A DNA stretch of 64,000 nt from Stygiobacter sp. (GTDB lineage: Bacteria; Pseudomonadota; Alphaproteobacteria; Rhodospirillales; Magnetospirillaceae). The translations under genes and the position numbers were made by a program. Positions 17,790 through 25,022 of the stretch are shown here, in pieces. A model generated the notes under the pieces. It worked only from the letters and a program-made list of their open reading frames with translations, was not told where the DNA came from and searched no databases. Within the stretch, counting starts at the first letter, position 1, and every line of letters starts with the position of its first letter. Location of the stretch: NCBI GenBank assembly GCA_006218045.1, contig VBWB01000008.1, forward strand, positions 171,742-235,741, read 5' to 3'.

Positions 17790-18311
17790 CTATCGGCCCA
17801 GACTCAGGACAAAACGGTCGTAGCTGGTGAAGCCCAGGCTGGCCACCGCTTCCATCAGCATGGCCGACGACTTTTCCAGGCCGGCCTTACGTTCGTTCTC
17901 GGCCTCCACCTGACGCAGCTTGGCATAGAGTCCGCTCACGACCTCGACCGCGCTGCGCTTGGGAACGCGGCGGCACGAGTGGTAGCCGATGGTCTTGCCG
18001 TCGGCATCCAGGTTGGGGGTGACGTGGGCCAGGACCCAGTAATGGTCGCCGTTCTTGCAGCGGTTGATCACATAGGCGAACACCTCGTGGCCCTCGGAAA
18101 TGCGGTCCCACAGCAGCTTGAACACCGCGCGTGGCATGTCGGGGTGACGGATCATGCTGTGCGGCTGACCCAGCACTTCCGCCGCGCTGTAACCGCTGAT
18201 GCCGATGAAGATGTCATTGGCATAGGTGATGCGACCGCTGGTATCGGTCTTGCTGACGATGATCTCGTCAGTCTGGAAAGTGCGCTCGATGCCGGTAACG
18301 GTACGATCCAT
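17790..18311 (-). CDS. Aer-like PAS domain protein
   Basis: 173 residues. The PAS core at about 10-125 has the Aer-type pattern: [45 protein letters not shown] and [14 protein letters not shown], the set found in FAD-binding PAS domains of aerotaxis receptors. A C-terminal helix follows, without membrane segment or signalling domain. In the usual Aer protein this PAS is fused to HAMP and MCP modules; here the MCP is the next gene. It would act as a soluble redox sensor docking on the receptor (inference). A 17-bp palindrome lies about 95 bp upstream. Confidence 0.87.
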   Translation of the reverse strand: MDRTVTGIERTFQTDEIIVSKTDTSGRITYANDIFIGISGYSAAEVLGQPHSMIRHPDMPRAVFKLLWDRISEGHEVFAYVINRCKNGDHYWVLAHVTPNLDADGKTIGYHSCRRVPKRSAVEVVSGLYAKLRQVEAENERKAGLEKSSAMLMEAVASLGFTSYDRFVLSLGR

Positions 18312-18405
18312 TGGTCATGCCCCGAAGGTCTTGGCGGACTGAGGCGAAACATACCGTCGTCGCGTCGGGCTGTCATCATCTTACGGCGCTACAATTAATG
18401 CGATG

Positions 18406-18422
18406 TTGTAAACAGTTTACAA
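18406..18422. promoter_or_regulatory. Perfect 17-bp palindrome, candidate operator of the PAS-MCP operon
   Basis: TTGTAAAC-A-GTTTACAA at 18406-18422 is a perfect palindrome in a 124-bp AT-rich gap, upstream of the PAS gene (minus strand) and just behind the 3' end of the sensor kinase gene. It has the size of a homodimeric regulator site. It does not match FNR (TTGAT-N4-ATCAA). Confidence 0.5.
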
Positions 18423-18435
18423 ACGCATGAATAAT

Positions 18436-20691
18436 CTATTCATTTGCGACAACATCTGCTGCATGTAGTGTGAACTTGAAAGTCGACCCGACATTTTCTT
18501 GTGACTCGACCCATATTTCCCCACCGTGACGCTCGACAATTCGCTTGCAGATAGCCAGACCGATGCCGGTGCCTTCATAGGCGGCGATGCCGTGCAGCCG
18601 TTGGAAGATCATGAAGATGCGGTCGTGATATTGGGGCGCGATGCCGATACCGTTGTCGCTGACGGCGATGATCCAGCTGTCGCCATGACGCTGGGCCGAT
18701 ACGGATATCTCGGGGAAACGGGCGGGAGCGCGGTATTTCAGGGCGTTGCCGATCAGGTTTTGCAGCAACCGGATCAATTGCGGCTGGTCGCCCATGACCA
18801 GGGGCAAATCGTCGGACAAAGTGACCCGTCCGCCGTTTTCGGCGATGGCTGAAACCAGATTGTCGCAGGCGGCCTGGGCGATGACGGCCAGATCCACCGG
18901 TTGCGGTTGCAACCCGCGCGAATCGATGCGCGAATAGGCCAGCAGATCCTCGATCAATTGCTTCATGCGCACGGCGCCATCGACGGCGAACTGGATGTAT
19001 TCATGCCCCGCCGCGTCCAGGCGGTCACCATAGCGGCGCTCCAGCAATTGCAGGAAGCTGGCGACCATGCGCAGCGGCTCCTGCAAATCGTGCGATGCCA
19101 CATAGGCGAATTGCTGCAAATCCTCGTTCGACCGGCGCACCGCCATCAGCATGCGGTTGCGATCACGGATGTCGCGGATATAGCCGGCCACATAGGGTTT
19201 GCCGTCATGTTCCAGCCAAGTGGCCGAGACTTCCACCGGGATGATGTCGCCGCCGGCGACCCGGTGGGTGGTCTCGAACACCCGGGTGCTGAGCGGTTCC
19301 GGGCTCTGCCACAGCTTTTTCACCACCTCGGTGTCGAAATTGGGATCCCAATCGGGGATGCGCATGGTCAGTATCCGCTCGGGACTGGCGCCGAAATGGC
19401 GGCAGGTGGCGGCATTGGCCCAGGCCATGCGTCCGCCGTCCAGCGGGTCGAGGCAATAGACGGGGTCGGCGCTCTGGTCGACCAGGGCGCGGATGAAATG
19501 CAGCTCGCGTTCCGCTCGCATGCGCTCCGAGATATCGATGGCGACGGTGACGAACTGATGGGGCGGCGCGTCGCCGTCGCGGATGGCGCGGACCGAGGCG
19601 TCGACCCACACCCACGATCCGTCCTGGCGGCGCAGGCGCTTGTCCAGGCGGTAGCGGTCGGTTTCGCCTTTCAACATCGCCCGCAACAATGGCGCCTCAC
19701 GCGCGGCATCGTCGGTGTGGGTCAGCTGATCCAGGCTGAGCTCCAAGGCCCGGTCGTGGTCGATCAGGCGTAAAAAGGCATCGTTGGCCTGCATTACCTG
19801 GCTTTGGGCATCGCTCAACACGATGGCTGCTTCCGAGGTGGCGAAGATCGACCCCAGGCGCTGCTCGCTGGCCTTAAGCGCCGCCTCCCGCAAGGCGGCC
19901 CGATGCAATGCCTCGCGCAGTTGCACGGCGGCGCTTTGCATCACCGCCATTTCTGCGGTGGCCGGGCTGGGTAACGAGCGTTCCGGACCGCTGCCATCCA
20001 GGGTGCCGCGCATGGTCTGCGCCACCTGCAACACCGGTAGCAACAGATTGCGCCAGACGATCAAGGCCGCCGACGCCAGGATCAGCAGGATCAGCACGGC
20101 GGCGCCGATGGCCAATTGCCGGGTCAGGTCGGCGATCTCGGCGACGCGGTCGAAGCGTTCCACCATCAGCCTGACGCCGTCATCGGCCAGTTTGCCTTGC
20201 AGGCTGACCAGGATGGTTTCCTGCGGCATCCATAATTCACGCGCCTCGCGGTCCTGATCCCGCGCTTCGGCGTTGATTCCGCCAGGGGCGGCATTGCGCA
20301 GGGCCAAGGCCCGTTCGCGCTTGCTTGCCACTTGGCGGATGACGGCATGTACGGTCGTCACCTGATGGCGGATTTCGTCGTCGAAGGAAAGCGACGGATG
20401 ATAGGCCAAGGCCTGGGCGGTGACCGAGGCCTGCCGCCAGTCATGAGCGGAGGTGGCGGTGGCGGTGATCCAGCCGAAGCGGATCAGGCGCTCCAGGTTG
20501 GCGGTGGCGCGCTGGCGTTCCAGGATGCGCGGTACCGTGTGGATGCGGCTGTCCTCGACCACCCGATGGGTGGTCGAGCCCGACACCAGCATGGCCCCCA
20601 GAACCGCCAGCACGGCCACGGCCAGGGCGATGCCGATGGCGGCAAGGCGGCGGCGCAGCGACGGCAGGCGATCGGACGGGGTGGTCTGCAT
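18436..20691 (-). CDS. Membrane PAS-PAS sensor histidine kinase (phytochrome-type HisKA)
   Basis: 751 residues: TM1 at about 14-35, periplasmic helical region to about 195, TM2 about 196-216, a HAMP-like linker, PAS1 near 268-390 (ATSEAAIVLSDAQSQVMQAND), PAS2 near 395-515 ending in VAGYIRDIRDRNRM, HisKA with VASHDLQEPLRM and an intact ATPase (LLQNLIGNALKYRA, SDNGIGIAPQYHDRIF, GTGIGLAICKRI). The HDLQEPLR box is typical of kinases related to bacteriophytochromes. Its ATG overlaps the stop of the periplasmic binding protein gene (TGATG), so input is probably coupled to that protein. No response regulator is adjacent. Confidence 0.92.
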   Translation of the reverse strand: MQTTPSDRLPSLRRRLAAIGIALAVAVLAVLGAMLVSGSTTHRVVEDSRIHTVPRILERQRATANLERLIRFGWITATATSAHDWRQASVTAQALAYHPSLSFDDEIRHQVTTVHAVIRQVASKRERALALRNAAPGGINAEARDQDREARELWMPQETILVSLQGKLADDGVRLMVERFDRVAEIADLTRQLAIGAAVLILLILASAALIVWRNLLLPVLQVAQTMRGTLDGSGPERSLPSPATAEMAVMQSAAVQLREALHRAALREAALKASEQRLGSIFATSEAAIVLSDAQSQVMQANDAFLRLIDHDRALELSLDQLTHTDDAAREAPLLRAMLKGETDRYRLDKRLRRQDGSWVWVDASVRAIRDGDAPPHQFVTVAIDISERMRAERELHFIRALVDQSADPVYCLDPLDGGRMAWANAATCRHFGASPERILTMRIPDWDPNFDTEVVKKLWQSPEPLSTRVFETTHRVAGGDIIPVEVSATWLEHDGKPYVAGYIRDIRDRNRMLMAVRRSNEDLQQFAYVASHDLQEPLRMVASFLQLLERRYGDRLDAAGHEYIQFAVDGAVRMKQLIEDLLAYSRIDSRGLQPQPVDLAVIAQAACDNLVSAIAENGGRVTLSDDLPLVMGDQPQLIRLLQNLIGNALKYRAPARFPEISVSAQRHGDSWIIAVSDNGIGIAPQYHDRIFMIFQRLHGIAAYEGTGIGLAICKRIVERHGGEIWVESQENVGSTFKFTLHAADVVANE

Positions 20692-21449
20692 CAGTTGATG
20701 TCGAAAGGAAAGTGCCGGGCCATCAGGATGCGGTAGCTGCCGTCCAGTTTGATGGCGTTGATGGCCGCATCAAGCGCGGTCAGCAGATCGGGACGGCCTT
20801 TGCTGACGATGATGTGCACACTTCCCGACAAGCGGGGATCGTCCACCGGCGGGCCGGAATAGTCATAGCCGCGCCCCGTCTCGCGGCTGAGGAAATCCAG
20901 GACGTTGACGGTGGGCAGCAAGGCGGCGTCGCAGGCGCCGCCGGTCAGGCCGTCGAAGAGTTCGCGATAGGTGGCGATGGCGACGATATTGTCGTCGGGG
21001 CCGGGTTGGGCGGCGAGAAAGGCTTCCTGCATGCTTTTGCGCACCACGCAGGTGCGCAAAAGTGACCGTGCCCGCGTGGGGTCGATGGTCGGTCTGGTGG
21101 CGGTGGTGACAAAACTGCTGGTTGACCGCCAGATGGGGGCGGAAAACAGCATCTTCTTTTCCCGTTCCGGCGTTTTCAGGGTGTTGCCGAAGCCCATCTG
21201 GAAGGTGCCTTCCTCGATCCGGCTCAACAATTGGGGAAAGGTGGTGGGTTCCAATGAACAGGTGCGGCCCATGCGGGCGCACAGCAGGCGGGCCAGTTCG
21301 ACATTGAAGCCGTCCAGCTTTCCGCTGGGGTCGGTGATGACGAAGGGTTGGGCGGTGGTGGTGATGCCGACGGCAACACCCTGGGCCCGTGCCGGTGCTG
21401 CGGCAAGGCCCAGGGTCAGGGACAAAAGCATCAGGGCACGAAGGATCAC
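20691..21449 (-). CDS. Periplasmic substrate-binding protein, family 3 type
   Basis: Read from GTG 21449 (GGCGGA upstream) this is 252 residues with signal peptide ILRALMLLSLTLGLAAAPARA; a TTG at 21464 and ATG at 21431 are alternatives. The mature protein has the amino-acid binding fold: FVITDPSGKLDGFNVELARLL, GTFQMGFGNTLKTPEREKKMLFSAP and the C-terminal LDAAINAIKLDGSYRILMARHF. No ABC permease or ATPase is next to it; instead it is translationally coupled to the sensor kinase. It may therefore serve as a ligand-binding input protein rather than a transporter part (inference). Confidence 0.85.
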   Translation of the reverse strand: MILRALMLLSLTLGLAAAPARAQGVAVGITTTAQPFVITDPSGKLDGFNVELARLLCARMGRTCSLEPTTFPQLLSRIEEGTFQMGFGNTLKTPEREKKMLFSAPIWRSTSSFVTTATRPTIDPTRARSLLRTCVVRKSMQEAFLAAQPGPDDNIVAIATYRELFDGLTGGACDAALLPTVNVLDFLSRETGRGYDYSGPPVDDPRLSGSVHIIVSKGRPDLLTALDAAINAIKLDGSYRILMARHFPFDIN

Positions 21450-21527
21450 GGGGGAGTCCGCCAAAGCATCAGCACGATCAGAGAAAACCAGCTTGGCGAC
21501 CGGGTCAACGGAATAATCAGGGCGGGG

Positions 21528-21932
21528 TCAGTGGCGGCACAGCCGATCGGTTTTTTCCACCACGGCGCGCCACATGGACCAGGCGATTGCGGGCAGCATC
21601 AAGGTGGCCAGCAGGCGCAGGAAAACTTCCGAGGCGCCGCCGCGTTCGCCGCGCAGCAGGATGTCGTCGGTGCAGGCGAAACGTTGGGCGAAGGGGCCGT
21701 CGCATTCCTTCATCCGCTCGACCATGGCCGGGGAACGGTGGTTGCCGACAGTGTCGGCGTTGATCTCGGACATCAAGGTGGTGCCGACCACGGCGATCCA
21801 GGCGCAACACAAAAACCCCAGCACGTTGCCCATGACGTGCAGGCGATGACTGAGAGTTTCCAGCGGGTTGTGATAACGCCTGTCCACGTGCCTAGCCTTC
21901 TGCCGACGGGTGGAGTTTGTTGACGGCGTCAT
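21528..21932 (-). CDS. Small membrane protein of unknown function
   Basis: 134 residues from ATG 21932; the frame is open to 22061 but overlaps the 3' end of the carboxypeptidase. Two hydrophobic stretches (VLGFLCCAWIAVVGTTLM and LRLLATLMLPAIAWSMW) flank a loop containing C-x13-type cysteines (ECDGPFAQRFACTDDIL). The N-terminal 35 residues are polar and basic, predicting a cytosolic N-terminus. The loop cysteines, probably periplasmic, could form a disulfide. No family recognised. Confidence 0.55.
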   Translation of the reverse strand: MTPSTNSTRRQKARHVDRRYHNPLETLSHRLHVMGNVLGFLCCAWIAVVGTTLMSEINADTVGNHRSPAMVERMKECDGPFAQRFACTDDILLRGERGGASEVFLRLLATLMLPAIAWSMWRAVVEKTDRLCRH

Positions 21933-21972
21933 TATGCGCTTTCCACTGGCCGAACGGCAATGGTGAAGTGGA

Positions 21973-23229
21973 TCAGCGGGCCGAGAACATGCGCCAGCGC
22001 CGTTCCGCCTCCACTGCTCCTTCCACGGCTGCCGGGGGCAGAACCAGGCAATTATTTTCATCGCTCTGGCGCAATTTCAGGCAGACCGGCACCACCTTGG
22101 CCTCGCTCAGGCCGGCGATGATGCCGCGATAGCGCAAGCCGCCGTCGAACGGCTTCAGCACCACCACGGGCTTGCCGCCGCCCAAGGCGCGCGCCACTTC
22201 CTTGTGGCGTTGGGCCAGTTTGCGGCGGACGTCCTTTTCATCGCGTCCGAAAGCCACTTCCATGGCCCAGCCGGGCGGCATGCGGGCGGCTCCGGCGGCA
22301 TCGCCGGGCATGATGCCGCCGGCGCAGACCTGGACCGATAGATCGGGGGCGATCTGGACCGATAGATCGGGGGCGATCTGGACCGACAGGTCGGGGGCGA
22401 TCTGGCCTTGATTGATCAATTGCGCCGGATTGCCCGGGGCCGGGGCGGCGAAGGCTTGGTTGAGCAAGGTGGTGGTCAGCGCCAGGCGCTGTTCCTTGGC
22501 GGCGGCGCCCATGATCACGGCGATGGCGCTGCGACCATTGCGACTGGCGGCGGCGGCCATGTTGTAGCCGGCGGGGCAGGTGAAGCCGGTCTTCAGTCCC
22601 TCGGCCCCCGGATACGAGGTGACGAAACCGTTGACGGTGGGTAATTGGCTGTTGCCCCAACGCATGGAGGTGGTGGCGAACAGCGGCCAATACTGGGGAA
22701 AGTCGCGCTTCAGCGCCACGGCCAGCACCGCCATGTCACGGGGCGTGGTCAGGTGACCGGGCGCGGTCAGACCGGTGGCGTTCCTGAAAACGGTGGCGGT
22801 CATGCCCAGGCGGCGGGCCTGTTCGGTCATGCGCTGGGCAAAGGCGTCCTCGCTGCCGGCCAGATGCTCGGCGACGGCCACCGCCGCGTCGTTGGCCGAG
22901 CGCACCACCAGCGATCTCAGCGCTTCGTTCAAGGCGATGGTCTTGCCGGCTTTCAGTCCCAGCACCGATCCGCCCTGGCCGGCGGCGCGTTCGGAAACGC
23001 TGAGGCCCGTATTCGGGCCGGCCTTGCCCTCGGACAAAGCCTGAAAGGCCAAGTACAGGGTCATCATCTTGGTCAGCGAGGCCGGGTGGCGGGGTTGGCC
23101 GGCCTGATCCTGCCCCAGTACCGCACCGCTGGCGGCATCGACGACGATGCTGGCCGGCCCCGGGTTTGCGGCGATGGCGGGGGCGGCGGCAAGCAGCAGG
23201 AGGAGCAGGGCGGGGACGGCAGGATGCAT
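21973..23229 (-). CDS. D-alanyl-D-alanine carboxypeptidase (peptidase S11, DacA-like)
   Basis: 418 residues from ATG 23229 with signal peptide MHPAVPALLLLLLAAAPAIAA. Penicillin-binding motifs are S51-L-T-K54, S111-A-N113 and K213-T-G215, as in low-molecular-weight PBPs that trim peptidoglycan stem peptides in the periplasm. After the catalytic domain, residues about 276-299 are three identical QIAPDLSV octapeptides encoded by a 24-bp tandem repeat, followed by a C-terminal domain with CAGGIMPGDAAG and KVVPVCLKLRQSDENNC, possibly SPOR-like or disulfide-linked. The repeat looks like a recently expanded linker. Confidence 0.9.
   Translation of the reverse strand: MHPAVPALLLLLLAAAPAIAANPGPASIVVDAASGAVLGQDQAGQPRHPASLTKMMTLYLAFQALSEGKAGPNTGLSVSERAAGQGGSVLGLKAGKTIALNEALRSLVVRSANDAAVAVAEHLAGSEDAFAQRMTEQARRLGMTATVFRNATGLTAPGHLTTPRDMAVLAVALKRDFPQYWPLFATTSMRWGNSQLPTVNGFVTSYPGAEGLKTGFTCPAGYNMAAAASRNGRSAIAVIMGAAAKEQRLALTTTLLNQAFAAPAPGNPAQLINQGQIAPDLSVQIAPDLSVQIAPDLSVQVCAGGIMPGDAAGAARMPPGWAMEVAFGRDEKDVRRKLAQRHKEVARALGGGKPVVVLKPFDGGLRYRGIIAGLSEAKVVPVCLKLRQSDENNCLVLPPAAVEGAVEAERRWRMFSAR
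22330..22405. repeat. 24-bp tandem repeat, 3 copies, inside the carboxypeptidase gene
   Basis: The unit starting CTGGACCGATAGATCGGGGG runs 22330-22353, 22354-22377 and 22378-22401, with CTGG of a further copy. Copies 1 and 2 are identical; copy 3 has two changes (GACAGG). Reading frame is kept, giving an octapeptide repeat in the protein. Confidence 0.95.
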
Positions 23230-23272
23230 GGCGGGCGGATCACACCATTGTGCCGCCCGTGATGCAAGGATT

Positions 23273-23692
23273 TCACGCCACCTTGTCGACCAGATCATAA
23301 AACTCGCTCTCCTCGCGCCCGACCCGCGCCTTCAGCTGTTGCAGCATGACGATGGTGTCGGCGACAAAGCGGGGCGGGTCGCGGGTGATGGCCAGGGGGC
23401 CGGGCCAGGTGCGCTTGTAGATGTCGAAGCGCTGGCCCAGATCGCCCATCTCGCTTTGAAAGCGCTGGGCCACCCGGCGCAAGCCCTCGTCGGCGTGGCG
23501 CAGACAGCGCGGATACAGGCTGTTGTCCTCCAGCGCCAGATGGATGGAGAACTTGCCGAACAATTCCCGCACCGCCAGGGCGGCGGCGGTGGGATCGCGG
23601 GCGATGGCGGCGGCGTCCAGAACCGCCTCGATGCGGTCGGCGATGGCCCGCAATTCCTGATGATGCTTGCGGTAGGTGTCGGTGAGGCGCAT
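23273..23692 (-). CDS. Hemerythrin-domain protein
   Basis: 139 residues, all helical. Candidate di-iron ligands follow the hemerythrin order: H10/H11 in YRKHHQEL, H52 and E56 in IHLALEDNSLYP, and a C-terminal ESEFYDLVD. The usual HxxxE pair is present although the C-terminal His ligand pattern is incomplete. Such proteins bind oxygen or protect iron-sulfur sites and often accompany aerotaxis and microaerobic metabolism. It stands alone between the carboxypeptidase and the beta-barrel gene, all on the minus strand. Confidence 0.82.
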   Translation of the reverse strand: MRLTDTYRKHHQELRAIADRIEAVLDAAAIARDPTAAALAVRELFGKFSIHLALEDNSLYPRCLRHADEGLRRVAQRFQSEMGDLGQRFDIYKRTWPGPLAITRDPPRFVADTIVMLQQLKARVGREESEFYDLVDKVA

Positions 23693-23807
23693 GGCCGGGT
23701 TCCTTCTTTCGGTGCAATGCGCCGTTAATAACCAAGTGAAATGCTATGGTACTTGACGCCGGTCAAGCTGCGGTATGATTGGGTATACCGCAGCCAGATG
23801 CTTGGGT

Positions 23808-24323
23808 TTAAAACACGTAGCCGACCTTGACCATGGTCAACCAGTTGTCGGCGCTGTCGGCTTCGGTCCACTGATAGCGGCTTTCGATGCCGAACAGGGC
23901 GTGACCCTGGATATAATGGGCGGAGGCACCGAACTGAACGCCGATGCCGTCATCCAAATTCTTGCCGTCGGCCCAGACATAGCCCAGGCCGGGGCCGGCG
24001 CCGATCCACACACCGGAATTGGTTTCAAACATCCAGTGCAGGTTCCATTCGGCGGTGTTCAGTTCCAGTCCGTCGCCATCGGCCCGGTTCCACGACAGCA
24101 TGTGGCGCAGCTTGCCCACGGGAATTTCGCCCCAGACATGGTCGGCGGACAGTTCCAGCCCATAAGCGGGGGCGCCGGAGAAGCCGGTGACATCGGCATC
24201 CCACCAGCCGCCCTTGGCGGCCACGGCGACATTGGGTTTGGGGCCGTAATCGGCGGCCTGGGCCGGCAAGGCGGCGGACAGGGCCAGCAGGGATACGGCC
24301 AGCATCAGAATGCGGGTGAACAT
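23808..24323 (-). CDS. Small outer-membrane beta-barrel-like protein
   Basis: 171 residues with signal peptide MFTRILMLAVSLLALSAALPAQA. The mature part alternates hydrophobic strands rich in W, G and Y (VAAKGGWWDAD, SGVWIGAGPGLGYVW, ALFGIESRYQWTEAD) and ends VKVGYVF, with the terminal aromatic residue typical of Bam-assembled outer-membrane proteins. Size suggests an 8-stranded barrel. Similar architecture is found in PagL-type lipid A deacylases, but I cannot see the diagnostic His-Ser pair clearly, so function is left open. Confidence 0.65.
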   Translation of the reverse strand: MFTRILMLAVSLLALSAALPAQAADYGPKPNVAVAAKGGWWDADVTGFSGAPAYGLELSADHVWGEIPVGKLRHMLSWNRADGDGLELNTAEWNLHWMFETNSGVWIGAGPGLGYVWADGKNLDDGIGVQFGASAHYIQGHALFGIESRYQWTEADSADNWLTMVKVGYVF

Positions 24324-24403
24324 GGCGGCCTCCTATGGGATTTGCCATGGATGCCCTTGAGTCTAGGCAGCGGAGCGGGATTTCGCCATGCCCTTGTGCG
24401 CAT

Positions 24404-24481
24404 GGCTGAGGTTCAGCCTTTGATCGGCTGGCTGAGGTTCAGCCTTTGATCGACTGCCTGAGGTTCAGCCTTTGATCGGCT
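24404..24481. repeat. 26-bp tandem hairpin repeat, 3 copies, at the 3' end of the GNAT gene
   Basis: Units at 24404-24429, 24430-24455 and 24456-24481 share GGCTGAGGTTCAGCC followed by TTTGATCGGCT, with one or two substitutions. Each unit contains the perfect stem GGCTGA/TCAGCC (first base altered in copy 3) with a 3-nt loop. The last copy encodes the C-terminal residues and the stop codon of the acetyltransferase. Confidence 0.93.
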
Positions 24482-24995
24482 CATTCGCTCCATCGCCCAA
24501 GGATCGTTGCATCAGCACGCTGTCGATCCAGCGTCCGAACTTCCAGCCCACCGCCTGCAACACGCCGGCATGGTGGAAGCCGCAACTCCTGTGCAGGCCG
24601 ACCGAGCCGGCATTGGCCGAATCGCCGATCACCGCCACCATCTGGCGATAACCCAAGGCGGTGCAATCGGCGATCAACCGGGTCAGCAGCGCCTTGCCGA
24701 TGCCCTGGCCATGGGCGTCGGGGGCGATATAGATGGAATTCTCCAGCGTCCAGTCATAGGCCGGGCGGGTGCGATAGGGGCCGGCATAGGCATAGCCCAG
24801 CAGCCGCCCGTCCCGTTCCGCCACCAGCCAGGGCAGGCCCTTGTCGGTCAGGGCCAGGCGGCGGCGGGCCATTTCCTCGAGCGAGGGCGGCTCGAGCTCG
24901 AAACTGGCGGTGCCGGTCCGCACATGATGGGCGTAAACGGCTTGGGCGGCGGCAATGTCGGCGGAGGTCGAGGCGCGGATGATCATGGCAATCAT
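24465..24995 (-). CDS. GNAT family N-acetyltransferase (phosphinothricin-acetyltransferase-like)
   Basis: 176 residues from ATG 24995 (GAGG upstream); ATG 24986 is an equally plausible start giving MIIRASTSAD. It matches the Pat/Bar/YncA subgroup: IRASTSADIAAAQAVYAHHV, the acetyl-CoA loop IYIAPDAHGQGIGKALL, and DSANAGSVGLHRSCGF followed by AVGWKFGRWIDSVLMQRSL. Such enzymes acetylate small amines, including methionine derivatives; the natural substrate is unknown. The C-terminus lies in the 26-bp tandem repeat, so its last residues appear to be set by that repeat. Confidence 0.88.
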   Translation of the reverse strand: MIAMIIRASTSADIAAAQAVYAHHVRTGTASFELEPPSLEEMARRRLALTDKGLPWLVAERDGRLLGYAYAGPYRTRPAYDWTLENSIYIAPDAHGQGIGKALLTRLIADCTALGYRQMVAVIGDSANAGSVGLHRSCGFHHAGVLQAVGWKFGRWIDSVLMQRSLGDGANEPIKG

Positions 24996-25022
24996 CCTAG
25001 CACCTCGCTCCACCCGACGGAA

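Noticed and set aside
14795..17830. Plus-strand frame open for 1011 codons
   Set aside because: It lies opposite the unknown protein, the MCP and part of the PAS gene, has repetitive Gly/His/Gln-rich composition and no domain; a typical antisense shadow in high-GC DNA.
24404..24481. CRISPR-like array
   Set aside because: Direct repeats are adjacent with no spacers and overlap a coding sequence.
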